From Actinomyces weissii (GTDB taxonomy: Bacteria; Actinomycetota; Actinomycetes; Actinomycetales; Actinomycetaceae), in NCBI RefSeq assembly GCF_016598775.1, contig NZ_CP066802.1, positions 1,364,001 to 1,428,000 of the forward strand: DNA of 64,000 nt. The letters are read 5' to 3'. Each line of letters opens with the position of its first letter. Within the stretch, counting starts at the first letter, position 1. Shown here one piece after another: positions 25,437 to 35,201 of this stretch. The notes beneath the pieces were generated by a model. The model was given only the letters and a program-made list of their open reading frames with translations, searched no databases and was not told the DNA's origin. Position numbers and translations under genes: made by a program.

Positions 25437-26321
25437 CTACAGGGACTCGGTGTACAGCCGGGCCCCCAGGGACCAGGTCTGCCCCGGCTCCAGCACCGGG
25501 GCGTCCTGCCGGGCCGCCGCCGTCTCCACGCACAGGAAGCGGGGGAACTCGTCGTCAGCCAGGTCTGCCATGCCCTTGGCGGAACCCGACCAGGGGTTCC
25601 ACACCACCGTGGTCGGTGAGCCCAGGCCCTCGACCACGATCGTGCGCGAGCCGCCCGGGTCGGTGACCCGCACGGTGCCTGAGGAGCGGTAGACCCGGTC
25701 CACCGGGCCACGCACCTGCAACGGCCCCACCTGCACCTGCCCGCTGACGCTGCCCTCGGTGTACTCCGCCCCCTCCAGGCCCGTGACCTGGCAGGCGGTT
25801 ACGTCGTGGACCGCCAGGTAGGAGTGCAGAGCCGCCTCCACCAGGCGGGGGCTGCTGCCGGTGTTGCGCAGCGACAGGCTCAGCCTCAGGGTCTGCCCCA
25901 CCTCCACCTCGTACATAACGGCCAGGGAGTCGTGCTCCAGGGTGAGCAGGGCGACTGCCCCGCCCTCCGCCGTGGTCTGCACCGAGCGCAGCCGCCAGGT
26001 CATGGTGCGGGCCCAGCCGTGCCTAGGGCGGGAGGTGCCCTGCGGTCCTGCCCCGAACCAGGGCAGGCACAGGGGCACGCCGCCCCGGATGCCGGTGGCG
26101 CCGTCGAAGACCGCCTGGCGGGACAGGAACAGGACCGGCTTGCCGCCCCGGGGCGTCCAGGCAGTCAGGTGGGCACCAAAGAGGTAGATCTCGGCGCTGC
26201 CCGCCGGGGCGTCCACGAGCAGCCGGGGCTCACCCCCGCGGCCGCGGCTCAGGACGGCACAGCGGGGCAGTCCGCTCAAGGCCGTACCGAGGGACGCGCT
26301 GGCTCCGTTGAAGGTCGTCAT
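25437..26321 (-). CDS. D-hexose-6-phosphate mutarotase (aldose-1-epimerase family)
   Basis: Interconverts the alpha and beta anomers of glucose-6-phosphate or related sugar phosphates in the cytosol. From ATG 26321 it is 294 residues. YeaD-type motifs are seen: GAHLTAWTPRGGKPVLFLSR, GIRGGVPLCLPWFG, the catalytic-His region PRHGWAR, and the late VWNPWSG segment. The track could begin 9 bp upstream at a GTG. It is divergent from the HAD/AI-2E fusion gene, and the 53-bp gap must hold both start regions. Confidence 0.88.
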   Translation of the reverse strand: MTTFNGASASLGTALSGLPRCAVLSRGRGGEPRLLVDAPAGSAEIYLFGAHLTAWTPRGGKPVLFLSRQAVFDGATGIRGGVPLCLPWFGAGPQGTSRPRHGWARTMTWRLRSVQTTAEGGAVALLTLEHDSLAVMYEVEVGQTLRLSLSLRNTGSSPRLVEAALHSYLAVHDVTACQVTGLEGAEYTEGSVSGQVQVGPLQVRGPVDRVYRSSGTVRVTDPGGSRTIVVEGLGSPTTVVWNPWSGSAKGMADLADDEFPRFLCVETAAARQDAPVLEPGQTWSLGARLYTESL

Positions 26322-26374
26322 GGAGTACACGCTAGTAGGCTTAGGCCTGAGTCGGCTGTGAGCTAGGAGGCCCC

Positions 26375-28477
26375 ATGAAGCTGCCCCGGGTCAGGGTAGA
26401 CCGCCACCAGCCGCGGCAGGCCTCCGCCCCCGGCAGGCCGCCGCGCCCCGCTCCCCTGGAGGTGGCCCCCACGGTCGTGCTGCTGGACCTGGACGGTACC
26501 CTGACGGACTCGGCCCCGGTGATACTGCGCTCCCTGCGTGCCACCCTGGAGGAGCTTGACCTGCCGCCCGCCAGCGACGAGGAGCTCATGCGCTACGTGG
26601 GTCCGCCGCTCTCTGAGGGCTTTCGCCTGAACGCGGGCCTGGAAGGCGCGGAGAACGACCAGGCGGTAGCGGTCTACCGGCACCACTACCGGCAGGTCAT
26701 GCACGAGGCCGTCCTGTACCCAGGGGTGCGCGCGCTGCTGGAGGCGCTGCGTGAGGCCGGGGTGCCGGTGGCCCTGGCCACCTCCAAGAACGAGGGCCTG
26801 GCCCGCCACATCATTGAGTCCTACGGCCTGGCCCCCTACTTCACGGTGATCTCCGGCGCGGGAGACGGCGCGGCCAGCGGCAGCAAGTCCGCGGTGGTAC
26901 GCGCCGCCCTGGACCGCCTGGCCGCCGCCGGGGCGGACACCAGCCACCCCGTGCACGTGGGGGACCTCTCCCATGACGTGGAAGGGGCCCGGCAGCAGGG
27001 CGTGGACTGCGTAGGGGTCCTGTGGGGCTACGGCGACGCCCCGTCCCTGGCAGGCGCGGTGGCCCTGGCGCGGGACACCGCCGAGCTGGCCAGCCTGCTG
27101 GGTGTGGCCGGTGACGATCAGCCCTCCAAGGCGGCAGCCCCCCGTCCTGGCTCGCTGGCGCTGACGGGCCGGAGCCTGAGCGGCTGGGCCAGCAGCCTGC
27201 GCACCGGCCTGGCCCGGGTGGAGGAGCTGCGGCAGGAGAACCGGCAGAGGGCCGAGGCCCGGCCCTACCCGACGGCCAGGCCGCCGCTCACGGTGCCGCC
27301 GCTCCTTAACGGAGCAGAGCCGGTGGAGATGGTGGACACCGCACCTGCGCCCCGCGCCCCGCAGGTGCTGGACACCCTGCCGTCCTGGCTGGTTCGCTCC
27401 GGCCTGGGGGCCTGGCTGGGCATCGGGGTGGTTATCGCCGTGTGGATGGTCTTCTACGCCACCTCCCAGGTCATCCCCGTGTTCATCGGCTTGTTCATCG
27501 CCTTGGTGGTCACCTCGATCCTCAACCCGCTGTCCACCTTACTGGCCCGCTTCCTGCCCCGCTACCCAGCCGCCATCCTGGCCCTGCTGCTGGCCTTCGG
27601 CGGGGTATCGGGACTGGTCTTCTACGTGGTGAACTCGGTGGTCAGCCAGTGGAACGGCCTGGCCGTCGAGCTCTCCCACGGCCTGGACACGGTCATCGCC
27701 TTCCTGGAGCACGGGCCGCTGCCCTTCCACGTGACCCAGCAGCAGCTCACCCAGCAGCTGACCCTGTGGCTGGAGCAGGGGCAGGAGTACCTGCAGTCAA
27801 ACGCCCCCAGCCTGGCCGGGGAGGTGCTGTCCAACGCGAGCACGGTGGTGGACGTGTTCGCGGTGCTGGCCCTGGCGCTGTTCACCTCAATCTTCTTCCT
27901 GGCCTCCGGTTCACGGATGTGGCGCTGGTTCCTGGAGGAGCTGCCGGTGCGGGTGCGCGAGCGGGTCCACCGGGCGGCCGGGGCAGGCTGGTACACCTTC
28001 TCCGGCTACGCCCGGGGCACGGTGCTGGTGGCCTTGACCGACGCGCTCATGGCGGGGGTGTTCCTGCAGCTGGTGGGGGTGCCCCTGGCCGCCCCGCTGG
28101 CGGTGCTGGTGTTTATCGGCGCCTTTATCCCGATTATCGGGGCGCCTATCGCCATGCTGATCGCGATGCTGGTGGCCCTGGCCTCCGGCGGCCTGGTAAA
28201 GGCGATCGTGGTGGGGCTGGGGGTGGCCTTGATCGGGCAGATCGAGGGGCACATCCTGCAGCCGCTGATCATGGGCAGGCAGGTCTCCTTGCACCCGGTG
28301 GCGGTAATTGTCGCGGTGGCGGTGGGCACCTACTCGGCCGGGCTGCTGGGGGCGATCGTGGCGGTGCCGCTTATCAGCGTGCTGTGGTCGGTGTACGCCG
28401 AGCTGCGGGTCAAGGACCTGCCTGTGACCGGCGACCTGCCCTCCTACCGGGCCAGCAGGAACGCCACGACCCCCTGA
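26375..28477 (+). CDS. fusion of HAD phosphatase and AI-2E (PerM) family membrane protein
   Basis: A single 700-residue reading frame. Residues about 33-235 are a HAD phosphatase of the phosphoglycolate-phosphatase type, with motif I LLDLDGTLTDS (Asp38, Asp40), motif II ATSKN and the late motif VGDLSHDVEGA. After a low-complexity linker (about 236-340), residues 345-690 carry the AI-2E/PerM fold: several N-terminal helices, a long soluble segment with QQQLTQQL, then helices containing GAFIPIIGAPIA and GQIEGHILQPLIMG. Usually these are separate genes. A GGAGG sequence just upstream supports ATG 26375. Confidence 0.9.
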   Translation: MKLPRVRVDRHQPRQASAPGRPPRPAPLEVAPTVVLLDLDGTLTDSAPVILRSLRATLEELDLPPASDEELMRYVGPPLSEGFRLNAGLEGAENDQAVAVYRHHYRQVMHEAVLYPGVRALLEALREAGVPVALATSKNEGLARHIIESYGLAPYFTVISGAGDGAASGSKSAVVRAALDRLAAAGADTSHPVHVGDLSHDVEGARQQGVDCVGVLWGYGDAPSLAGAVALARDTAELASLLGVAGDDQPSKAAAPRPGSLALTGRSLSGWASSLRTGLARVEELRQENRQRAEARPYPTARPPLTVPPLLNGAEPVEMVDTAPAPRAPQVLDTLPSWLVRSGLGAWLGIGVVIAVWMVFYATSQVIPVFIGLFIALVVTSILNPLSTLLARFLPRYPAAILALLLAFGGVSGLVFYVVNSVVSQWNGLAVELSHGLDTVIAFLEHGPLPFHVTQQQLTQQLTLWLEQGQEYLQSNAPSLAGEVLSNASTVVDVFAVLALALFTSIFFLASGSRMWRWFLEELPVRVRERVHRAAGAGWYTFSGYARGTVLVALTDALMAGVFLQLVGVPLAAPLAVLVFIGAFIPIIGAPIAMLIAMLVALASGGLVKAIVVGLGVALIGQIEGHILQPLIMGRQVSLHPVAVIVAVAVGTYSAGLLGAIVAVPLISVLWSVYAELRVKDLPVTGDLPSYRASRNATTP

Positions 28478-28666
28478 CCGTTCTGAGCAAGGTAAAGCGC
28501 GCGGCCCCGGCCCAGGGGAGCACGGCACCACGGCCCCCGGAGCGGGCTGAACAGCGCTTTTGCCGTGCGAGCCCGGTCCTGGCAGCGGTTGCCGGTTCTG
28601 CTCCCTGACAGACCTGCACTCCTGGGGTACGGGCTGCGGCAGCTTCACAGCGCACCTGCTGCAGGC

Positions 28667-31600
28667 TCAGCACCAGTCCCGACTGCGGGTGGTGGGCACC
28701 CCTGGCAAGGCCTCCAGGTGCTCAGCCCGGACGGCGGCCACGCCGTCGGCGGCCTCCACCACGCCGCGCACCACCAGGGCGCCAGATCGGCGGCCCACCG
28801 TCCGGAAGCGCCGCCACATCCCTGGGGCGCAGACGATGTTGAGCAGCCCGGTCTCATCCTCCAGGTTCAGGAACACGATGCCGACGGCGGTGTGGGGGCG
28901 CTGCCGGTGCGTGACCACCCCCGCCGTCGTCACCCGGGTGCCTGCGGGGGTGCGCAGGACCTCGGCGGTCTGCAGGACGCCCTGCGCCCGCAGGGCCGCC
29001 CGCAGGTAGCGCAGCGGGTGGGGGCCGGTGGTGGTGCCGGTGAGCACCAGGTCCGCCGCCGTGCGCTCCGCAGGCGGCATAGGTGGCAGGGTGGGAGCCT
29101 GCGCGCCGACGACCGTGCCCGGCAGCGGCGGCTGGTGCCAGGCGCCGGGGCCGCTCCGCCTGCTCCCCGTAGGGGATAGGGCGCCCCGGGTGCCTCCACC
29201 AGGCCAGGCCGGGGGCCTAGCAGCAGAGTCAGAGGGACCCGGAGGTGCAGCAGCAGTACCAGGCGCCGCCGGGAACGCCGCAGCCGGACCGGGTATCGCA
29301 GGGTCTGTGACAGCAGGGCCAGGCAGAGCCACGGGCGTACCAGTACGACCCGGCGGGCCCGGGCGCACGTCTACAGGCGGCCCGCCGTGCTCCAGGGCCA
29401 GGGGGCCTGCCGCCCACAGGGCCTCGCGTCGTTCCAGCCCCAGGGACTCCAGGGCGCCACAGGCGGCCAGGGCCTCCAGGCGGGTGCGTCCCAGCGCCAC
29501 CCGCCGCGCCAGGTCCGCCAGGTCACGGAAGGGACCGTGGGCCTGCCGCTCCGCTACGATCCGCTCCGCCACCCGTGCTCCCAGCCCCTTGACCGGCGCC
29601 AGCCCCAGACGGACCGCCAGGTCAGGGTGGGTGTCCAGGGGGCTGAGAGGCTGCGGACCTGCCTCCCCCTCCCCGCCGTACTCGCTAGCGCCTGGCCGGT
29701 CCCTGGCCACCGCCTGCTCCCCAGCCTCCGGCGGCGCCAGCGGCCCCGGGCTGGGACGCGCACCGGTACTCAGGGGCACTGGCACCCGCTCCACACTGGC
29801 CTGCACCTGGGAGGAGTTGACGCACACCGGCAGCACGCGCACCCCGTGTCTCTGGGCGTCGGCCACCAGGCTCTGGGGGGACCAGAAGCCCATGGGCTGG
29901 GCGGCCAGCACCCCGGCGTAGAAGTCCTCAGGCTTGCGCACCTTGAGCCAGGCGGCGGCGTAGACCAGGTAGGCGAAGGAGAAGGCGTGCGACTCCGGGA
30001 AGCCGAAGTCCGCGAAGGCCTGCAGCTGGCTGAAGACCGTCTCGGCGGTGGCCGGGTCCATGCCGCGCTCCACCATGCCCGTCACCAGGCGCTCGTGCAG
30101 CCGCTCCATCCGCTCGGCGGAGCGCTTGGCCCCCATGGCCTGCCGGAGCCCGTCCGCCTCCTGCGGGCTGAACCCGGCGGCGTCCACCGCGATCTTCATG
30201 AGCTGCTCCTGGAAGAGCGGCACCCCCAGGGTCCTGGCCAGGGCGGGGCGCAGGCTGTCATGCAGGTAGGTGACCGGCTCACGCCCCAGGCGGCGCCGGA
30301 TATAGGGACTGACCGCGCCGCCCTGGATCGGCCCGGGCCGGATCAGCGCCACCTCCACCACGATGTCGTAGAAGCAGGCGGGCCGCAGGCGCGGCAGGGT
30401 GGCCATCTGGGCACGTGACTCCACCTGGAACACGCCCACCGTGTCTGCGGAGCACAGCAGGCGATAGACGGCGGGATCCTCCTCCGGCAGGGTGTGCAGC
30501 CCCCAAGGGCGCCCCTGCTGGGAGGGGCGCAGCACGCCCCCGGCAGCCAGCTCCGGCACCGTCTCACCCCGCTGCCCCAGGCTGGTGAAGGCCAGGCGCA
30601 GGGCGGTGAGCGTGCCCAGCCCCAGCAGGTCGAACTTGACCAGCCCCGCCTCGGCGCAGTCGTCCTTGTCCCACTGCAGCACGCTGCGCCCCTCCAGGGC
30701 GGCCCAGCGCACCGGGCAGATCTCGGTGACCGGGCGGTCCGCCAGCACCATGCCCCCGGGGTGGATGCCCAGGTGGCGGGGCAGGCGCAGCAGCCGGTCA
30801 GCGACCTGGAGCACCAGCTCCGGCACCGGCTGCTCCAGGCCCGCTCCCCCAGCACCTGCCTGCCCCGCGCCCGCCAGGGTGGCACCGCCAACCGGCGCAG
30901 GCAGCGGCCCCGGCTCAGGCGGTGGCCCCGACGCCGCCCCCGGCGCGCCTGCCCCGCCACTGACGCTGCTGCCCCAGCGGTTCTCCAGCCCCTTGGCCCA
31001 GCGGTCCTGCAGGCCGGGCGGGTAGCCCAGGGCGCGGGCGGCGTCGCGCAGGGCCGAGCGGGGCCGGTAGGAGACCACGTTGGCGACCTGCGCGGCCTGC
31101 TCACGCCCGTAGCGGGCGTAGACGTGCTGAATGACCTCCTCGCGGCGGCAGGCCTCAATGTCCAGGTCGATGTCCGGGTAGCCTTTGCGCCCCGGGGACA
31201 GGAAGCGCTCAAAGAGCATCTGGTGGCGCACGGCGTCCACCGCGGTTATGCCCAGCGCGTAGCAGACGGCGGAGTTGGCCGCGCTGCCCCGCCCCTGGCA
31301 GAGGATCCCCGCGGACTCGCAGAAGTCCACGATCGAGCGCACTATCAGGAAGTAGCCGGGGAAGCCCAGCGCCTCAATCACCTCCAGCTCGTGGTCGAGC
31401 ACCTGCCAGGCCAGGGGCTCCTGCTCCCGCGGGCCGTAGCGCTCCAGGGCCCCGCGCCGCACCAGCTCCCGCAGCCAGGTGGCCGAGCTGTGGCCTGCAG
31501 GCACCTGCGGGTCGGGCAGATCCGGGGCGATCAGGGCCAGGTCGAAGGCCAGCTCGCGGCCCAGCTCAGCGGCCGTCGCGACGGCGTGGGGCGCCCGCCG

Positions 31601-32386
31601 GTGCAGCCGTAGCATCTCCTCCGGCCCGCGCAGCCAGCGCCCCACCGCCCCCAGGTAGGCGCGGGCCCCCTCCAGGTCCAGGCCGAGCCGGTTGGCGGTG
31701 AGCACGTCCGCCACCCGGGCGTCAGCCGGGCGGGCGCAGCGTACCGCCCCGGTGGCCAGCAGGGGCAGGTGGTGGGCGCGGGCCAGGCCCGTCAGCGCCT
31801 CCGTGAGCGCCGCGTCCAGCGGGCCGCCGTCCAGGCAGACCTCCACCGCCAGGTCCCCGGCGCCCAGCAGGTCCACCATCCTCCCCAGGCAGCGGTCGGC
31901 GGCCTGCAGGTCCCACTCGGAGGGACGGCGGGGGTCGCCCAGGGCCCGGCGCAGGGGGCCGCGGGCCGTGCCGGTGAGCACCAGGCAGCGCCCGGCCCCG
32001 CCCGCCCCCTGCCCACCTTGGCCCTGAGTCAGGGCGGCTGCCAGCACCTCCAGCTGGTGGGCGGGCTCCTGCCGCCGCCCCGCCTCCAGGTTGTGCCGGG
32101 AGAGCGTGCGCACGAGCCGCCGGTAGGCCTGCGGGTCCCGGGCCAGCACCGGCAGGTGCGCGCCGTCAGCCATGGTCAGCTCGGTGCCATGGACGGTGGG
32201 CAGGCCCAGCTCCCGGCCCGCCTGAGCGTGCTTGACGCTCCCCGGCATGCCGTCATGGTCGGTTAGGGCCAGGGCCTCCAGCCCCAGCCGGCAGGCGGCC
32301 TCCACCAGCTCCGCAGGCTCGTTGGCACCGTCCAGGAAGGAGTAGGCGGAGTGGGCGTGCAGCTCCGCGTAGCGGTAACGGCTCAT
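28667..32386 (-). CDS. dnaE2: error-prone DNA polymerase III alpha subunit DnaE2
   Basis: Polymerase of the SOS mutasome, working with ImuA and ImuB in lesion bypass. The start at ATG 32386 gives MSRYRYAELHAHSAYSFLDG, the PHP-domain N-terminus. The protein is 1,239 residues against about 1,050-1,090 for most DnaE2. Catalytic aspartates lie in GYPDIDLDIE near residue 400. The palm/finger motif RPGPIQGGAVSPYIRR and a C-terminal OB-fold follow. The excess length comes from Pro/Ala/Gly-rich inserts, one near 500-545 and a larger one before the OB domain. A degenerate LexA box lies at 32498-32513. imuA and imuB are 7 kb away. Confidence 0.94.
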   Translation of the reverse strand: MSRYRYAELHAHSAYSFLDGANEPAELVEAACRLGLEALALTDHDGMPGSVKHAQAGRELGLPTVHGTELTMADGAHLPVLARDPQAYRRLVRTLSRHNLEAGRRQEPAHQLEVLAAALTQGQGGQGAGGAGRCLVLTGTARGPLRRALGDPRRPSEWDLQAADRCLGRMVDLLGAGDLAVEVCLDGGPLDAALTEALTGLARAHHLPLLATGAVRCARPADARVADVLTANRLGLDLEGARAYLGAVGRWLRGPEEMLRLHRRAPHAVATAAELGRELAFDLALIAPDLPDPQVPAGHSSATWLRELVRRGALERYGPREQEPLAWQVLDHELEVIEALGFPGYFLIVRSIVDFCESAGILCQGRGSAANSAVCYALGITAVDAVRHQMLFERFLSPGRKGYPDIDLDIEACRREEVIQHVYARYGREQAAQVANVVSYRPRSALRDAARALGYPPGLQDRWAKGLENRWGSSVSGGAGAPGAASGPPPEPGPLPAPVGGATLAGAGQAGAGGAGLEQPVPELVLQVADRLLRLPRHLGIHPGGMVLADRPVTEICPVRWAALEGRSVLQWDKDDCAEAGLVKFDLLGLGTLTALRLAFTSLGQRGETVPELAAGGVLRPSQQGRPWGLHTLPEEDPAVYRLLCSADTVGVFQVESRAQMATLPRLRPACFYDIVVEVALIRPGPIQGGAVSPYIRRRLGREPVTYLHDSLRPALARTLGVPLFQEQLMKIAVDAAGFSPQEADGLRQAMGAKRSAERMERLHERLVTGMVERGMDPATAETVFSQLQAFADFGFPESHAFSFAYLVYAAAWLKVRKPEDFYAGVLAAQPMGFWSPQSLVADAQRHGVRVLPVCVNSSQVQASVERVPVPLSTGARPSPGPLAPPEAGEQAVARDRPGASEYGGEGEAGPQPLSPLDTHPDLAVRLGLAPVKGLGARVAERIVAERQAHGPFRDLADLARRVALGRTRLEALAACGALESLGLERREALWAAGPLALEHGGPPVDVRPGPPGRTGTPVALPGPAVTDPAIPGPAAAFPAAPGTAAAPPGPSDSAARPPAWPGGGTRGALSPTGSRRSGPGAWHQPPLPGTVVGAQAPTLPPMPPAERTAADLVLTGTTTGPHPLRYLRAALRAQGVLQTAEVLRTPAGTRVTTAGVVTHRQRPHTAVGIVFLNLEDETGLLNIVCAPGMWRRFRTVGRRSGALVVRGVVEAADGVAAVRAEHLEALPGVPTTRSRDWC

Positions 32387-32497
32387 GGCCGCCCCCGCCG
32401 TAGGAGACCTGCCTGGTGCACCAGCCCCGCCCCCTCGGCACGGACCGGAGCACCGCCCCAGGCTGCCCCCACGGCGCCCAGCACGCAGCAACACGAA

Positions 32498-32513
32498 TCG
32501 AACACGTGTACAG
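32498..32513. promoter_or_regulatory. degenerate SOS (LexA) box upstream of dnaE2
   Basis: TCGAACACGTGTACAG keeps the left half TCGAAC and a GT.C in the right half of the actinobacterial box TCGAAC-N4-GTTCGA, with three mismatches. It is about 110 bp upstream of the dnaE2 start, in the region shared with the divergent permease. Confidence 0.55.
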
Positions 32514-32614
32514 AATATGTCCACGCGCCGACACCAAAGCGCGCGCACCAGCCCCTAGCGGCTAGAGTGCCACGGGCGCGCAAGCGCCTTTCCCTAGCAC
32601 CTGGCAGGAACCCA

Positions 32615-34072
32615 ATGAGTGAAGCACCTAGTCAGGACCGGCTCAGCCGGTCCCTGCGCACCCGCCACCTGAACATGATCGCGATCGGTGGCGCTATCGG
32701 CACCGGGCTGTTCGTGGCCTCCGGCGCCACCATCGCCACCGCGGGACCCGGCGGCGCCGTCGTCGCCTACGCCGTGACCGGGCTCATGGTGTGGCTGATC
32801 ATGCAGTCCCTGGGCGAGATGGCAGCCTTCCTACCGGTTTCAGGCTCCTTCGGCGAGTACGGGCGGCGCTTCGTCTCCCCCTCCTTCGGCTTCGCCATGG
32901 GATGGAACTACTGGTTCAACTGGGCCATCACCGTGGCCGCGGAGCTGGTGGCCGCCGCCCTGGTCATGAAGTACTGGTTCCCCGAGGTGGCCTCCATCTG
33001 GTGGTCCGCCCTGTTCCTGGCGATCCTGTTCATCATCAACGCCCTGTCCACCCGCGCCTACGGCGAGAGCGAGTTCTGGTTCGCCACCATCAAGGTCGTG
33101 GCCGTCATCGTCTTCCTGGTCCTGGGCGTGTCCATGATCGCGGGCATCCTGGGGGAGTCCCCCGGAACCTCCAGCTGGACCACCGGCGAGGCTCCCTTCG
33201 TGGGCGGCCCGGAGGGCATCTTCCTGGTCATCCTGGTGGCGGGCTACTCCTTCCAGGGCACCGAGCTGATCGGGGTGGCCGCCGGTGAGGCCGAGGACCC
33301 TGGCAGGAACATCCCCCGTGCCATCCGCACCATCTTCTGGCGGATCCTGCTGTTCTACATCGGCGCGATCCTCGTGATCGGCTTCCTGATCCCCTACACC
33401 GACCCCAGCCTGCTCAACTCCGCCGAGGACAACATCTCCGTCAGCCCCTTCACCCTGGTCTTCGCCAAGGCCGGGGTCCTGGGCGCCGCCTCCGTGATGA
33501 ACGCCGTGATCCTCACCTCCGTGCTCTCGGCAGGCACCTCCGGGCTGTACGCCTCCACCCGGATGCTCTTCGCCCTGGCGGAGAACGGGCACGCCCCCGG
33601 CTTCCTGACCAGGCTCTCCCGCCACCAGGTCCCCATGAACGCCCTGATGGCCACCACCCTGGTGGGCCTGGCAGGCTTCATCACCTCCCTGGTCGGCGAC
33701 GGCAAGGCCTACGAGTTCCTGCTCACCGTCTCCGCGCTGGCTGGCTTCATCACCTGGATGGGTATCTCCTGGTCGCACTACAAGTTCCGCAAGGCCCTGG
33801 CGGCGCAGGGACGCAGCCTGGACACCCTGCCCTACCAGGCCCGGTTCTTCCCGGCCGGGGCGATCATCGCCCTGCTGGCCTGCGTGGCGATCGTCGTCGG
33901 CCAGGCCTACGGCCCGCTCAAGGAGGGGGCCTCGCTGGCGGACCTGCTGCTGCCCTTCATCGGCATCCCGTTCTTCCTGGCCCTGTGGGGCGGGCACAAG
34001 CTGCTGACCGGCTCCCAGGCCGTCGACCCGACCGAGGTCAGCCTGGACCACCACGACGAGCCTGCCGCCTGA
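32615..34072 (+). CDS. APC-superfamily amino-acid permease
   Basis: A 12-helix amino-acid transporter of 485 residues beginning MSEAPSQDRLSRSLRTRHLNMIAIGGAIGTGLF at ATG 32615. The first helix motif IAIGGAIGTGLFVASG, the helix-3 region FAMGWNYWFNWAITVAAE, and GYSFQGTELIGVAAGEAEDP are those of the AAT/LysP group. Lysine or another cationic or aromatic amino acid is a possible substrate, but this cannot be fixed. It is divergent from dnaE2. It seems to be monocistronic, with no regulatory element recognised beyond the shared upstream region. Confidence 0.9.
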   Translation: MSEAPSQDRLSRSLRTRHLNMIAIGGAIGTGLFVASGATIATAGPGGAVVAYAVTGLMVWLIMQSLGEMAAFLPVSGSFGEYGRRFVSPSFGFAMGWNYWFNWAITVAAELVAAALVMKYWFPEVASIWWSALFLAILFIINALSTRAYGESEFWFATIKVVAVIVFLVLGVSMIAGILGESPGTSSWTTGEAPFVGGPEGIFLVILVAGYSFQGTELIGVAAGEAEDPGRNIPRAIRTIFWRILLFYIGAILVIGFLIPYTDPSLLNSAEDNISVSPFTLVFAKAGVLGAASVMNAVILTSVLSAGTSGLYASTRMLFALAENGHAPGFLTRLSRHQVPMNALMATTLVGLAGFITSLVGDGKAYEFLLTVSALAGFITWMGISWSHYKFRKALAAQGRSLDTLPYQARFFPAGAIIALLACVAIVVGQAYGPLKEGASLADLLLPFIGIPFFLALWGGHKLLTGSQAVDPTEVSLDHHDEPAA

Positions 34073-34250
34073 GCCTCAGGCCTGGCCGCCGGGACGCCGT
34101 CCGCCTACGGGTGGGCGGCGTACCGGCTTCTGACGTGTCCCGGAGGCCACCAGGGCACCTGGGGTCCTCGGCCGGAGGACGGCGTCCGCCAGCCTCCTGC
34201 CCCAGTGTCTACCGTGTCGTGACCTGCACGCCCGCGTGGAAAAGATGCGT

Positions 34251-34267
34251 GCCCCGGCGTCCGGGGC
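34251..34267. other. short perfect hairpin GCCCCGG-CGT-CCGGGGC
   Basis: A 7-bp stem with a 3-base loop, 37 bp before the deacetylase start and about 180 bp after the permease stop. It could terminate the permease transcript or lie in the deacetylase leader. There is no T-tract. Confidence 0.45.
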
Positions 34268-34303
34268 CATGATTTGCCTGGTAGACCATAGAGGAGACAG
34301 ATC

Positions 34304-35176
34304 GTGCAGCGTCGGGACTTCATGCTTCTTCTGGCAGCAGGCACAGCCGGGGCCCTGTCCGCGTGCGCTGGCAGCGACACCGCCAGCGGTGCCGCACCCA
34401 CCAGCACCGCCCCCGCCGCAGCGCCGACGACCCCGGCTGCGCCGCCGTCGCCTGCCCCCTCTCCCACCCCCTCCCCGACGCCGTCGCGCAGTCCCCTGTG
34501 GGTGCAGGACGGTCCCCCGCCGCTGCCTGCACCGCAGGCCCCCGAGGGGGTGCTCACCGGGCTGCCGGACTCCGTGGGCAGCACCGTGGCCCTGACCATT
34601 GACGACGGCGCGGACGCCAGCGTCATCGACGCCTACCTGGACTTCGCCAAGGACTCCGGGGTACGGCTGACCTTCTTCGTGACCTCCTCCTACCCGGGGT
34701 GGGAGGCCAGCAAGGACAAGATGCGGCCGCTGGTGGAGTCCGGGCAGGTGCAGCTGGGCAACCACACGGTCACCCACGCCGGCCTTACCAGCCTGGACGA
34801 GGCCGGGATCATTGCGGAGGTCTCCGGCTGCGAGTCCTTCCTGAACCGCGTCTACGGGGTGACCGGCAAGCCCTTTGTCCGCCCGCCCTACGGCTACCGC
34901 AACCAGTGGACGGACTCAGTGTGCGCCAGCCTCGGCTACACCTCCCCCACCATGTGGTACGGCTCCTTTGGGGACTCCGGGCTCCTCACCGAGGAGGTCC
35001 TGCTCGGTGAGGCCCGCAAGTGGCTGCTGGCCCAGCACATTGTCATCGGCCACGCGAACTTCCCCACCGTCACCCACCTCTACGGCCAGATAGTTGAGAT
35101 CCTGCGGGAGCGCAGCCTGCTTACCGCCACCTTGGACGACGTCTACCTGGGACCGGGACACGACCGGCACGTCTGA
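34304..35176 (+). CDS. polysaccharide deacetylase lipoprotein
   Basis: A secreted NodB-domain enzyme of 290 residues from GTG 34304, preceded by GAGGAGAC. The N-terminus QRRDFMLLLAAGTAGALSAC combines a twin-arginine-like start with a lipobox (LSAC, Cys21), so it is probably anchored to the outside of the membrane. A Ser/Thr/Pro/Ala linker (about 25-70) precedes the catalytic domain: TIDDGAD, NHTVTH (metal His pair), RPPYGY and the late IGHANF histidine. The first motif reads TIDDGAD where TFDDGP is usual, so its specificity may differ from the enzyme at 11120-12001. Confidence 0.85.
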   Translation: MQRRDFMLLLAAGTAGALSACAGSDTASGAAPTSTAPAAAPTTPAAPPSPAPSPTPSPTPSRSPLWVQDGPPPLPAPQAPEGVLTGLPDSVGSTVALTIDDGADASVIDAYLDFAKDSGVRLTFFVTSSYPGWEASKDKMRPLVESGQVQLGNHTVTHAGLTSLDEAGIIAEVSGCESFLNRVYGVTGKPFVRPPYGYRNQWTDSVCASLGYTSPTMWYGSFGDSGLLTEEVLLGEARKWLLAQHIVIGHANFPTVTHLYGQIVEILRERSLLTATLDDVYLGPGHDRHV

Positions 35177-35201
35177 GCACTGTCGGCACCCTCCCAGGAC
35201 C

